From Gonocerus acuteangulatus (lineage: Eukaryota > Arthropoda > Insecta > Hemiptera > Coreidae), in contig OX328128.1 in NCBI GenBank assembly GCA_946811695.1, positions 79,919,666-79,983,665 of the forward strand: a stretch of DNA of 64,000 nucleotides, written 5' to 3'. Position 1 is the first letter of the stretch. Every line of letters starts with the position of its first letter. The notes under the pieces are model-generated. The model was not told the DNA's origin. It did not search any database and was given only the letters and a program-made list of their open reading frames with translations. This document shows, one piece after another, positions 1 to 11,801 of this stretch. The position numbers and the translations under genes are program-made.

Positions 1-109
1 TAGTCTACAACAACGAGTCTAATGAATTAAGTACGGTTTTACTCATTATATTATTCATTTATATTTATTTGCTTGCTATTTGATTATTTATTTGATTAAT
101 TGTTTTTAG

Positions 110-3100
110 CCAAGATGCATGTCAGCCATCCAGAAAAAATTTATATACCTTCTGTATTCATCGGAGAGCGATCTGGCCTCATCATCAGGGAGAAATATTT
201 ATATGATAAAGGGTAAATTAAAAAAAAAAGGTTCATTTTGATTACCAATTAATTATTTTAATTTCTTTTTGAATGCATGTTTTTCATTTATATTGATTGT
301 GAATGGATTCTGACATCCATTAATAAATATAAATATGTCAATTTCTTCAGAATGAACAACTTTTCAACAATTTTTTAATTTTTACCAAAGTAGCCACCTT
401 TTATAATGTTGATGTATATGTTGGTGGGGTTGTTATATTTTATTGTTATTTTACTGTCCCTATGACTCACAATCTCTCAGTGACATATGCACCTCAATGA
501 CTTACTGTTGACGTAGTAGTTCGAACCCTTGTCTGTACAACTGTGTTGGTTTTGACTGTAAGAAATTGGTTAGTTATTGTTCAAGAAAAGCTTCATCAGG
601 AAACACTTGTCCCTCAATGTAGTTCGAAACAGAGTGAAAAAGATGGAAATCTGAAGGGACGAGACTATCCTGTCAGAGGATAATGGATAATGGGAAAGTG
701 GTTAAACATCGACGAGTAAAGTCTGTTGGAAATGCTCACTTTTTTCCACACAAAATCCAGCTATGTTAGTCCTTTCCTTGCTAGGAAAGTCGAGGTGCGC
801 CGTGCCCCTGAAACAATGGACTCGACTGCAGTCAAGAGGCGCTGTGCTCCTGGAATGATGGAATTGTACTGCAGTCCGACCCTCCTATCTCGTTTACTGG
901 CTCCCTAAGGCTGACTTTTCCAGGATTTCGACCTTGCGACTATAATGCAAGGACTGAGGGAAGCTTTAGCTATTTCTTTCACTACTAGTTGTCGGGGGAA
1001 TAACTCTTTGTGACGAGGGAGCTAGGGATTCGGGATACCTGGGTCGGGTGTCCCTACAGCTTTGACAAATATACCTGTAACTACGTAATAGGAGAAAAAA
1101 AGGTTTTTGTTGTTAGTTAAAAAGAGGTTTTTATTTATCTAGCATCACTGATTAGTTACCTATATCATAAAAAAATTGTATTCTTTGTATTGAAAAATAT
1201 AGTCTATAAAAAATGTTTTGGAGCACTTAATTACATAATTCAACCTAAATATTCAGAGCTAAAAAGAAAAAGTAACTAAATTATAAAATAAAGCTTTCCT
1301 ACAATTTGAAATTTTAATGGAGGAAATTATACGAATGGGTTCACGCAGGTAGAGGAGGGCGAGAGTAGTGTTGTAACAGGGGGTCGGAAAGGTAGAGAGC
1401 TCGCCATACTGCAGGGTTGGCCAGCTTGCACTGCCCACCTTAAGGTAAGGATTAAAACAATCCCTTCACGCGGCACTGTTACCAACCCAAAGTAGTAGCG
1501 CACAGACTTCAGCACCAACCCAAAATAAATTTTATGTTGTTCACTACAAAAATCATCCTTCGAATTCTCTCCTATTCAGATTTTTGAGTATTTATTGAAT
1601 AGTAAAAAGCATTTATGCAAAAAAAAAGAAGAAGAAATTACAAGATAGTATTGGCTTGTAACACTTTCCGAACCGAGCAATAGGAGCTCGAATTTACATG
1701 GAGGGCGGACGAGCCTAGGAGTCGAATTTTCCGCTAGGCCAATCAAACTCAGCCCACCCTCCCGCTGTCTCTTACGTTGATCTCCTAATTCAGTGAATAT
1801 CCCTTCCCTTTTTTTTTGCTGAAACAGACCGATGATTTTTTTTTTTTTTTTTTTTCATACATGCCTCTAATTGCTTAAAATTCCTTATTTATTATTTGAA
1901 AAATTGGAATATAAGTAGACAATTTTTTTTGTTTGTTTACATATTTGCCATAAGCATAAGTATTAAACTAATTACTAAAATGCATAGTTACAAAATCTAA
2001 TAATAAAATGAATATTGCAATGCTAATTACAATGGTTTAAGTGAAAAATAGTTTGCATAACTAGAATTTTAAATTTAAAAAAATAGAAAAACAATTTGTG
2101 CGTTAATTGATATAAAAATTAGTAATAAAAAGAACAAATAAGTAGTATTCCATTATCACAAGGTGAAGCTAATAAATCGTCACCCTGGGGGTTTAGAAAA
2201 AATTATCATTGAACGTAACTTACAAGTTTAAATTTTGTTGATATATCGTCCCTAACATGTCAAACTATTGAATATGCAAATCGGAGGGAACAAACATATT
2301 CTATCCATTGATGAAGTAATATATTAGAGTTGTGACAAGCCTTATCGTCCACAATCCAAGAGCTAAGTCTTGTATCTGAAATACAAGATTTTTCATATTT
2401 GATAGTTTGACATGGTAGGGACAAGATGTTGGCTTTAAATTCATTCATTAAATTTTTGTTACATTGAATTTTCTGGTAAATTTTAGTATTTAATATTTTC
2501 TCCTTAAAAACACTAAGAGATACCTTGTTAGAGTGTACCTATAATAGAGAGCTTGTGTTGTTTCAGGTACTTGGTGCGGATTACTGAAGAACCACCGTTC
2601 GATCTGAACACTATGCTCATACCCTTTCTCACTGTTATTTCTCTCTGTTTGATCACAATGCTCGGATTCTTGGTGAGTGTAACCTAATATTTCTATTCTA
2701 TATTATTTAAATACCTTTGGGTGGGAGAGTTAGTTCAGACTCTATGAGATAAGAATGGACGACAGTTCACTACTGAAAAGTTTGGAGAAGACATTCCTGG
2801 ATAAGATGGCTACCCAATATTAAAAGTAACACTGATATTAAAAATAGTAATTGTTTATCACTCGACAAAGATAACTGGAGGCATTATTGGATGGAGCCGA
2901 GATGAAAATCAGCCATTGTGGATAAGGAGATGGTGGTTTGGTAAACCATCTCATTATGCTATTCAGTGAAGATTTTCACATTCACACTATTGAGAGCTAT
3001 GAAAGAATCTCTTTCCGGGAAGAGAAAACCATTCAAATAAATATTTGGTTTGATGGAGGGCGATTAGGTTGAATGAATAAACAAGGTGAGGGGGGAGGAG

Positions 3101-6100
3101 ATAAAATATGTCCTATGATGTTATTGGTGGCCACTAAGATGAGAAATGTGGTGCAATATATTGAGAAAAGAGGTATCCTATGTTCAGGAAATTGGTAGCC
3201 TTTGTTGGGGAAAGGGAAACCTGTGTTGAGGAAAGGGGAAGCCCGAGTTGAGGAATGGAAAGCCTACGTTGAGCCAGTTTCTCCTACATAGGCAGCAAGA
3301 TTCTCTTAGACAGGCAGTCAGTTTCTCCTACACAGGCAACCAGTTTCTCCTACACAGGCAGCCGGGTTCTCCTACACAGGCTGCAATTTTCTCCTAAACA
3401 GGCAGCCAGTTTCTCCTACACAGGCAGCCAGTTTCTCCTACACAGGCTGCAATTTTCTCCTAGACAGGCAGCCAGTTTCTCCTACACAGGCTGCAATTTT
3501 CTCCAAGACAGGCAGCCAGTTTCTCCTACACAGGCAGCCGGGTTCTCCTACACAGGCTGCAAGATTCTCTTAGACAGGCAGCCAGTTTCTCCTACATAGG
3601 CTGCAAGATTCTCTTAGACAGGCAGCAAGTTTCTCCTACACAGGCTGCAATTTTCTCTTAGACAGGCAGCCAGTTTCTCCTACACAGGCTGCAAGACTCT
3701 TTTAGACAGGCAGCCAGTTTCTCCTACACAGGCTGCAAGACTCTCTTAGACAGGCAGCCAGTTTCTCCTACTTAAGCTGCAAGGTTCTCTTAGACAGGCA
3801 GCCAGTTTCTCCTACTTAGGCTGCAAGATTCTCTTAGACAGGCAGCCAGTTTCTCCTACACAGGCTGCAAGACTCTCTTAGACAGGCAGCCAGTTTCTCC
3901 TACTTAGGCTGCAAGATTCTCTTAGACAGGCAGCCAGTTTCTCCTACTTAGGCTGCAAGATTCTCTTAGACAGGCAGCAAGTTTCTCCTACTTAGGCTGC
4001 ACGATTCTCTTTGACAGGCAGCCAGTTTCTCCTACATAGGCTGCAAGATTCTCTTAGACAGGCAGCCAGTTTCTCCTACTTAGGCTGCAAGATTCTCTTA
4101 GACAGGCAGCCAGTTTCTCCTACTTAGGCTGCAAGGTTCTCTTAGACAGGCAGCCAGTTTCTCCTACTTAGGCTGCAAGATTCTCTTAGACAGGCAGCCA
4201 GTTTCTCCTACACAGGCTGCAAGACTCTCTTAGACAGGCAGCCAGTTTCTCCTACTTAGGCTGCAAGATTCTCTTAGACAGGCAGTCAGTTTCTCCTACA
4301 CAGGCAACCAGTTTCTCCTACACAGGCAGCCGGGTTCTCCTACACAGGCTGCAATTTTCTCCTAAACAGGCAGCCAGTTTCTCCTAAACAGGCAGCCAGT
4401 TTCTCCTAAACAGGCAGCCAGTTTCTCCTAAACAGGCAGCCAGTTTCTCCTAAACAGGCAGCCAGTTTCTCCTAAACAGGCAGCCAGTTTCTCCTACACA
4501 GGCAGCCAGTTTCTCCTACACAGGCTGCAATTTTCTCCTAGACAGGCAGCCAGTTTCTCCTACTTAGGCTGCAAGATTCTCTTTGACAGGCAGCCAGTTT
4601 CTCCTACATAGGCTGCAAGATTCTCTTAGACAGGCAGCCAGTTTCTCCTACTTAGGCTGCAAGATTCTCTTAGACAGGCAGCCAGTTTCTCCTACTTAGG
4701 CTGCAAGGTTCTCTTAGACAGGCAGCCAGTTTCTCCTACTTAGGCTGCAAGATTCTCTTAGACAGGCAGCCAGTTTCTCCTACACAGGCTGCAAGACTCT
4801 CTTAGACAGGCAGCCAGTTTCTCCTACTTAGGCTGCAAGATTCTCTTAGACAGGCAGTCAGTCTCTCCTACACAGGCAACCAGTTTCTCCTACACAGGCA
4901 GCCGGGTTCTCCTACACAGGCTGCAATTTTCTCCTAAACAGGCAGCCAGTTTCTCCTAAACAGGCAGCTAGTTTCTCCTACACAGGCAGCCAGTTTCTCC
5001 TACACAGGCTGCAATTTTCTCCTAGACAGGCAGCCAGTTTCTCCTACACAGGCTGCAATTTTCTCCAAGACAGGCAGCCAGTTTCTCCTACACAGGCAGC
5101 CGGGTTCTCCTACACAGGCTGCAAGATTCTCTTAGACAGGCAGCCAGTTTCTCCTACATAGGCTGCAAGATTCTCTTAGACAGGCAGCAAGATTCTCCTA
5201 CACAGGCTGCAATTTTCTCTTAGACAGGCAGCCAGTTTCTCCTACACAGGCTGCAAGACTCTTTTAGACAGGCAGCCAGTTTCTCCTACTTAGTATGCAA
5301 GATTCTCTTAGACAGGCAGCCAGTTTCTCCTACACAGGCTGCAAGACTCTCTTAGACAGGCAGCCAGTTTCTCCTACTTAGGCTGCAAGGTTCTCTTAGA
5401 CAGGCAGCCAGTTTCTCCTACTTAGGCTGCAAGATTCTCTTAGACAGGCAGCCAGTTTCTCCTACACAGGCTGCAAGACTCTCTTAGACAGGCAGCCAGT
5501 TTCTCCTACTTAGGCTGCAGGATTCTCTTAGACAGGCAGCCAGTTTCTCCTACTTAGGCTGCAAGATTCTCTTAGACAGGCAGCAAGTTTCTCCTACTTA
5601 GGCTGCAAGATTCTCTTTGACAGGCAGCCAGTTTCTCCTACATAGGCTGCAAGATTCTCTTAGACAGGCAGCCAGTTTCTCCTACTTAGGCTGCAAGATT
5701 CTCTTAGACAGGCAGCCAGTTTCTCCTACGTAGGCTGCAAGATTCTCTTAGACAGGCAGCCAGTTTCTCCTACACAGGCTGCAAGATTCTCTTAGACAGG
5801 CAGCCAGTTTCTCCTACACAGGCTGCAAGATTCTCTTAGACAGGCAGCCAGTTTCTCCTACACAGGCAACCAGTTTCTCTTAGACAGGCAGCCAGATTCT
5901 CCTACACAGCTAGCTAGTTTCTCCTACACAGCTAGCTAGTTTCTCCTACACAGGCTGCAATTTTCTCCTACACAGCTAGCTAGTTTCTCCTACACAGCTA
6001 GCTAGTTTCTCCTAGACAGCTAGCTAGTTTTTCCTACACAGGCAGCCAGTTTTTCCTAAACAGGGTACCAGTTTCTCCTACACAGGCAGCCACTTTCTCT

Positions 6101-7247
6101 GTGTAGGAGAAACTGGCAGCCTGTGTAGGAGAAACTGGCTGCCTGTGTAAGAGAAACTGGTACCCTGTTTAGGAAAAACTGGCTGCCTGTGTAGGAAAAA
6201 CTAGCTAGCTGTGTAGGAGAAACTAGCTAGCTGTGTAGGAGAAACTAGCTAGCTGTGTAGGAGAAACTAGCTAGCTGTGTAGGAGAATCTGGCTGCCTGT
6301 CTAGGTGAAACTAGCAGCCTGTTTAGGAGAAAGTTGCAGCCTGTGTTGTGGAGTAGCCTCTGTAGGAAAGGTTTAGTTCGGTGCTGGTTTTTATCTAAAA
6401 TAAAAACACTCAAAGAGGTCTTCAATATATCTTCATTTATTCAAAGCTGAGCTCTTTTGACACTTATCTTTGCTGAATCACTGTTCATATATTCTCTCAA
6501 GACTAATATGCCTATTTATCCTTCTAATATTTTGTTTGCAGGTCGTGAAATGCATTAAAGATAGAAGGAGAGCGCGAAGAAGGAGATTACCTTACTCATC
6601 TCTTCGGAAGATACCTACTGCTAAGTTCCGGAAAGGTGATCCATATGAAACATGTGCAATTTGTTTAGATGACTATGTGGAGGGTGAAAAACTTAGAATT
6701 CTTCCATGTTCTCATGGTAATGTACTTAAAATAACAAAGTATTCATGTTTAATAACACAGGCACAAAAAATAAAAAAGTGGTATTTTCAAAAGACACCAT
6801 ACATATATGCTTATGTATTTTGACACACTGAATCTGAATCCGGAGTCCGTTTCACTCAGCATATCAGGTTTAAGAGCATTTGAAGGTCAAATTTAGTATG
6901 AAATTGTTGAAATAACAAGAAATAAATAGAGCTTCCATGGTTTTGAAGGTCGCTGAATTCTAATCCGAGGTCTGTTTCAGCACATTGGCGCAAAATCAAG
7001 GTCATTTCATGGACAAATATGTCTATTTTGCAAGAAATGAATCTGCAGTCAAAATTCTTCCTTTTTTTTTTTTGCCCTTGAAATGAACTTGATTTTGAAC
7101 CGATGGGGTGAAACTGACCTCAGATTCGAAAATACCACTTTTTTATTTTGTGTGCCTGTTTAATACTTGAAGTTTTAATATTTATTTGAATTATTTTTCT
7201 CTACTTTTTCTAAATATTTGAATATAATTTATTTTAATAAACTTGCT

Positions 7248-7301
<54 letters not shown>

Positions 7302-9880
7302 AACTGCATGACTTCCTCAAAGCTGAAGACTTCTTGCTGATCATACTTCATTGCTACTAATAATGTTTATTTTCAAATATTTTGAAAACATCTGGGGGCG
7401 AGATTAGGTCAGTGGTAGAGTACTGGACTCATATGCAAGAGAACCTGAATTCAAATCTCAAGCAAGCACATAAGATTTTTTCTTCTAGTGTCTTCATTCA
7501 TGGGTTGAATTTGGCCTCCCTGACCGTCCCTAGGCCAACCCAGCCTTTAATTAATTTATTAAGGGGTACCTTGGTGCTAATGACTCTAGCAGTCGAAGCA
7601 GCAAGGGGAAAATAATTTTAAACGTCTAAATATGAAACAATCAATTGTTGGATGGCTATTTAAATTGCCACATTTATTAACGAATGTACTTGAATTCTGC
7701 AGCTTATCATTCGAAATTGGCACATTTATTAACGAATGTACTTGAATTCTGCAGCTTATCATTCGAAATGCATCGACCCTTGGCTTACTCGGAACAGAAG
7801 AGTTTGCCCTATGTGCAAGAGGAAAGTATTTGCTGCTGGCGAACGGGCTCCGAGTGATACAGATTCTGCAAGCGAAGATGACGACCGGACTCCGCTCCTT
7901 CGGAATGCGCAACAGACTCATGCAGGCACCTTCACTCGGGTTCGAACATTTTATTCCATTATTTTTTGATCATTAGATTAGCTATTATTATCCAGAAAAG
8001 ATTCATTCTGGTTTTATTTCTACTCATCCATACTTTGTGTCTTTCTGATAAAATAGCCTTTATCTTCATCTTGTTTAACATTAAAAGTTTTTTTATATTA
8101 ACTAAAATTAATAATAATTTCAGTAAATATTTTAGGTGTTTGCAGTCGCAATAGTTAACAGTGCACGTTCTGTTAATAACAGTGATGATCACGACGATTC
8201 TTCATCTTCTTCTAGTGTCCACTCAGGATCAGTTGAGGAGAATCGCAACAGGATGGGTCATCACTCACAGAGTGGTAAGCGCTAAAGAGCGATTGAGTCA
8301 TTAATTTTTGTTTACAATATAATGCCTGAAACGAAAGAGCAGATAGACATATTTGGCTATATATGAGGACACCTACAACAGGATGGGTTGTTAATCTCAG
8401 AGCGGTAAGCTCAAAAGAGCGAGTAATTCAGTAATTTCTGCTTCTAATACTAAGCCTAAAAAGAAAGAGCAGGTAGACATATTTGGCTATATATGAGGAC
8501 ACCTACAACAGGATGGGTTGTTAATCTCAGAGCGGTAAGCTCAAAAGAGCGAGTAATTCAGTAATTTCTGCTTCTAATACTAAGCCTAAAAAGAAAGAGC
8601 AGGTAGACATATTTGGCTACAGTTGAGGAGAACTGTAACTCAGAAGGTTTTCATTTCCTAATTATTTATTTTTATTTTTTTTTTAATTACATTTAAGAGT
8701 AAAATGAGTATTTTAGTAAAACAAGGTAGGAAAATGAGAAACGTATTTGTGATAGTGTTTTCTTAGAGTAAAAGTTGAGAAGGCAGAGGGAATAATTTCC
8801 ACATTGGATTCAGGTGGCCTCAAGTGGCGCCTAAAATTTTCTCTTTGAGATTTAATTTTACTTTTCTACACATGTTTACATTTTCCATCAAAGATTAAAA
8901 CAAAACATTAACTGTTTCTATTTTTTATTTTTATTTTATAAGATGTATATGAATATATCTGGTAATGTAATATTTGTTACAATATGAGGGCTCTGTGCTC
9001 GAGGCCTCCCACCTTAATCCTCAATTAATGTCAGAAGGACGCTCAGATGACATTAAGAGAGGCCTACTCAAGCTCGCTTCTGCTCCGACCTGTGGCTGGA
9101 GTCGAAGAGAGATCGGTGAGCCACAGACATTGACGCACTTGAAGAAAGAGAAAGCCATTGCTGACACTTAACTTTGTCACTGATCCTGATTTCTTGCCAC
9201 TGTCTTCTGAGTCGCCTTGGTAGAGAGAGTGGGTGGGTGACGCTCGATAGGGAGAGGACTTCAGGATTTTGATCCTGAGAAAGATTAGGGTGGAAAGGTT
9301 GGAATCTGGATAATATGACATTTTTTTTTTTTTTTGTTTGGGCTTAAGGTGTGTCAACCTTTGAGCTAATTAACACCAGATATAACATATTTAACAGATT
9401 TGTGACTATTGTTCTGAAGAATTTTGATTGGAATGTTTGGATGCGTCTGATGTTCAATGTTTTCGTAGTTCCCCAGAGTTCCGACCCGTTCGTCCAAATG
9501 GGTTGCAGTAGTGATTTGTAAAGGATCGGTTTGTTTTCAATACTTAAATATGACTTGCGGTTCAACAGTCTGTAGAGTTGTCCAAATCCTCTGTTAAGTT
9601 CTTGTCTTTTAAGTTTTAAGTGATGTTGCCAGGTAAGTCGGGAGTCCAAGTCCAAGATTATAGATTAATACATAGCAACAATCATTTTTTTGTTAAACAA
9701 AAATAAATACCACTGAGGAACTAGTTGATATGTTTTAATTACTTAGTGCTCAGTGATATTAAAATATTATTTTTGCAACCAACAGAAAATAACTCACAGC
9801 CTGGAAGGTCTCCGTCAAGAAATGGTCTTATTGGAAGCAGAGAAGATGTCAATTCTGAAAGCAGTGTGGTTATTATTTGA
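110..9880 (+). CDS. RNF13: RNF13/godzilla-like PA-TM-RING E3 ubiquitin ligase, 3' six exons (5' partial)
   Basis: Coding exons are 110-212, 2567-2672, 6542-6716, 7755-7939, 8136-8274 and 9786-9880 (stop TGA 9878-9880). All have AG/GT borders and phases that agree across every junction. In order they encode the end of the protease-associated domain (IYIPSVFIGERSG), a luminal stretch and one transmembrane helix (MLIPFLTVISLCLITMLGFL), a basic juxtamembrane segment, and a C3H2C3 RING-H2 domain split over two exons (CAIC..., LPCSHAYHSKC, W, CPMC). An acidic Ser/Asp-rich tail follows, ending VVII, which could be a PDZ-type ligand. The family sits in endosomal or ER membranes with the RING in the cytosol and recruits E2 enzymes to ubiquitinate trafficking proteins. 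The RING resembles RNF13/RNF167/godzilla more than goliath. The signal peptide and first half of the PA domain are missing, left of the window. The exon ending at 7939 uses an unusual donor (GTTCGA), so that border is the least certain. Confidence 0.87.
713..1500 (+). repeat. Dispersed repeat, copy 1 (family also at 24.1-24.5 kb and 46.4-47.1 kb)
   Basis: Segments such as GGCTGACTTTTCCAGGA, GAGGGAAGCTTTAGCTATTT and a later AACAGGGG...GGTAGAGA block recur at 46412-47105 in the same order and at 24080-24520 in reverse. No reading frame of note and no terminal repeats that I can define. The class is unknown; it lies in an intron of the RNF13-like gene. Confidence 0.65.
3271..6097 (+). repeat. 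22-bp / 44-bp dimeric minisatellite
   Basis: About 130 tandem copies of a 22-bp unit. Two variants, CAGGCAGCCAGTTTCTCCTA(CA) and CAGGCTGCAAGATTCTCTTA(GA), alternate over much of the array to make a 44-bp dimer. Because 22 is not a multiple of 3 it cannot code a simple repeat, and it sits wholly in the intron between the transmembrane exon and the RING exon. A variant block starting CAGGCAGTCAG recurs at 3311, 4279 and 4851, spacings of 968 and 572 bp (44 and 26 units), so larger blocks were duplicated as wholes. Confidence 0.95.
5885..6345. repeat. Palindromic end of the minisatellite (inverted array)
   Basis: At about 6098 the array turns round and continues as its own reverse complement (GTGTAGGAGAAACTGGC...). 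The arms are roughly 210-240 nt and share rare variants in mirror order, including the AGCTAGCTAGTTT units and the GGGTACCAG unit; the right arm has one extra unit near the centre. Transcribed as intron RNA it would form a very long hairpin. Confidence 0.9.
6757..7163. mobile_element. Foldback/MITE-like element in RNF13-like intron
   Basis: The left end (ACAGGCACAAAAAATAAAAA, GTGGTATTTTC, then a GAATC...GAGTCCGTTTCAC segment) reappears inverted at 7100-7163. Internal segments with TCTGTTTCA or GTTTCAC also recur inverted. No transposase. A long A-run (about 7254-7299) lies just beyond. Confidence 0.6.
7392..7617 (+). mobile_element. tRNA-derived SINE, family 2, full-length head and body
   Basis: The head resembles a tRNA with an A box (GGTCAGTGGTAGAGTACTGG) and a degenerate B box (GAATTCAAATCTC). 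The body (TCATGGGTTGAATTTGGCCT through CTAGCAGTCGAAGC) recurs at 48606-48850. The anticodon arm and acceptor stem do not fold as a working tRNA, so I call it a SINE. Confidence 0.6.
7668..7772 (+). repeat. 52-bp tandem duplication that copied a 3' splice site
   Basis: CGAATGTACTTGAATTCTGC followed by AGCTTATCATTCGAAAT occurs at 7681 and again at 7733, period 52. Each copy contains the same TTCTGCAG acceptor (ending 7702 and 7754). Only the second is followed by the rest of the RING exon in one stretch. Using the first would add 52 nt and shift the frame. Confidence 0.85.
8241..8640 (+). repeat. 130-bp tandem repeat (about 3 copies) spanning an exon end and its donor
   Basis: CAACAGGATGGGT...CAGAG(T/C)GGTAAGC appears at about 8241, 8371 and 8501, exact spacing 130. 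A partial fourth copy (CAGTTGAGGAGAA) starts near 8620. The first copy is the end of a coding exon of the RNF13-like gene with donor GTAAGC at 8275; the others are intronic, nearly identical to each other, and keep GGTAAGC. Confidence 0.85.
9344..9657 (-). pseudogene. Non-LTR retrotransposon (Jockey/RTE-like) reverse transcriptase fragment
   Basis: The minus strand reads LDSRLTWQHHL..., then a run like LLNRKSYLSI, PILYKSLLQPIW, NGSELWGTT and IQTFQSKFFRTI. This is the pattern at the C-terminal end of the reverse transcriptase ORF of jockey-like LINEs (LDxRLTWxxHI, LYKSLxxPIWxYG.QLWG). Only about 100 codons remain, with no endonuclease and no catalytic YADD. It is an old insertion in the last intron of the RNF13-like gene. 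Confidence 0.75.
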
Positions 9881-9949
9881 GGGCTGTTTATAACGTGAGT
9901 ATTTCTCCTATGCACAATGCATTTCCTATCTATTCATTATATAAAAATC

Positions 9950-9955
9950 AATAAA
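9950..9955 (+). promoter_or_regulatory. Candidate polyadenylation signal AATAAA of the RNF13-like gene
   Basis: An AATAAA lies about 70 nt after the stop codon. A GTGAGT that could act as a 3'-UTR donor lies before it near 9894, so a spliced 3' UTR is also possible. Confidence 0.35.
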
Positions 9956-10338
9956 ATAAATTCAGAAGTATGCATTTTTTTTCTTTTCTAGTTTTTTAGT
10001 TTTTGTGAGATTTTTGAAGAGTTCTCAGATTATTGTTGAATTTTGAAGCCTGTGTGCTATTAATTTACAATATCATTGAATTATTAATTTAAAAAAAAGA
10101 AGAGAGTTGTTGGTTGTAGGGGGTAGCCATCTAAGTAGGGTTGGTCAATAATTACCTGACAATTAAAAGATTTGTTTGTGCACGTTGCTGTCCTGAATCC
10201 TGAACTATTCAAGAATTTATGAATCTTCTAGTTGGCTATAAACTTCAAACAATCAAGCACTTCTGAATTGCGGATACTCCTGATTGTAACTGATAGTCCT
10301 GTGTTCTCTAGAACTTTGAAAATTTCCCTTTTGCAATG

Positions 10339-10770
10339 ATTTAAACGTTGGTGGCTAAACCGGTTGACGTAAGGTCATTTTCCCTGGCTGAAATTGTTTC
10401 CCCAAAAATGTTATTATTCAATGCTTTGAGTGTATCAAGACAAATTTGAAAACTTTTCAACGGTAAAAAACACCTGTCGAACGCCATTCAAAAGAGAATC
10501 ACGTCCAGATGGCGACTGTCGACGGGTGTTTCACAGGAATTTTTACTAGTGAAAAATAGAAAAATCTGTGAAATTCGTGACGGAACATACTTAAAAATAT
10601 TTTTTACAAATAATATTTTTAACCTTTGTTACTGAGGGGGGGGGGATTGTGGGGTATGATGCATATGGTGCATTATTAATTGTTTAAATATATGTAAAAA
10701 TTGTAAGTTTATAAATATCATGATAATCTGTGTAAAGTTACAAATAATTTAAAGCTTATAGTTAAGGCTT
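10339..10770. repeat. Complex dispersed repeat, left copy of segments inverted at 16.7-17.4 kb
   Basis: 10339-10510 (AACGTTGGTGGCTAAACCGG ... CGAACGCCATTCAAAAGAG) is the reverse complement of 16724-16892. 10660-10770 (GTAAAAATTGTAAGTTTATA ... TAGTTAAGGC) is the reverse complement of 17262-17360. The two segments keep the same order at both sites though each is inverted, so this is not one simple inverted repeat but a rearranged family. Confidence 0.7.
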
Positions 10771-10928
10771 TTTAGCGCGGTTCCTCCCTCCCCCATAGGG
10801 AGGAACCCCGCTTATAAGGTTGATACAATGAAACAATCCGGAAGTGCCGACAAGAAAATTTCGCGTTTCAGAACCCCTAGAGACCGAAAATAACGGTGGT
10901 TCAAATTTGTATATATATATATATATAT

Positions 10929-11700
10929 TGTAATGATATATTACATTCACGAAAATATTTTTAAATTCAAATAACCATCGATATTTTGAAAAGCCCGCGC
11001 AAATCACAAACCAGATATACAAATAACATCGTATTATATACGATCAAAATTAATAATGTTTTTGGACAATACTGGTATACAATATATCCATATTAAATGT
11101 ACATCCAGATAACAATAAATTAATTATTTGGTATTGCAAAAAACAATTGTTATCTTTATATATAATCCGGCAAACTGCGGAAGTTAATAAGCAAGGACGC
11201 TAAACTTTCCCGCTTGCTCGAATGGCGTCTTTCTAGTCCCAGCAGCGATAGAGAGAAGGCGTCCGTCGATTCCCTGCATTCATGGAAGGAGGAGTTGGGT
11301 CTGTCCTCATTTAACTACAGCAGCCTTGTATTGAAGAAGAAGTCTGTTGCTTCTCAGCGTTGGTGGAAGGCAGAGCTCTACTCCAAGGAATACCAAGTGT
11401 ATTGAGGTTTTGTTGGAAGTGGATTGATTTAGAGGTAAGAATTGTTTTTTTTGTAGTTGTCGATTATTTTATTATTGTTTGTGTGTGGTTTAATATTGTT
11501 TTGTATTTCGGAATTGTCTAAGAATCAATATGATATCATTCATTCACTCAGAACTTTAATCCCTGAGGTTAAGTCAAACTCATATAATAAATCTTATTAA
11601 AATAATTAAAATATTTTTATTTCTTTTTTAAAAAAATTAATCATTACATTTAATGACGCCCAACGTGGCGAATCAAGTTATAACAAATAAAATCATTACA
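10929..11700 (+). repeat. 5' LTR
   Basis: 772 bp, TG...CA ends with 8-bp inverted termini. Near its 3' end is a copy of the primer-binding motif, TGACGCCCAACGT (11654-11666), 52 bp before the real one. Confidence 0.92.
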
Positions 11701-11801
11701 TTTAATGGCGCCCAACGTAGACGGCCGAGTGAATTGAAATTAAAAACAGTAAATAAATATTAAAAATAAAACTTAAAAATAATTTTTTTTTTGTAATAAA
11801 A

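Noticed and set aside
3271..6345. CRISPR-like array of 22-bp repeats
   Set aside because: There are no spacers; the units are head-to-tail minisatellite copies in a eukaryotic intron.
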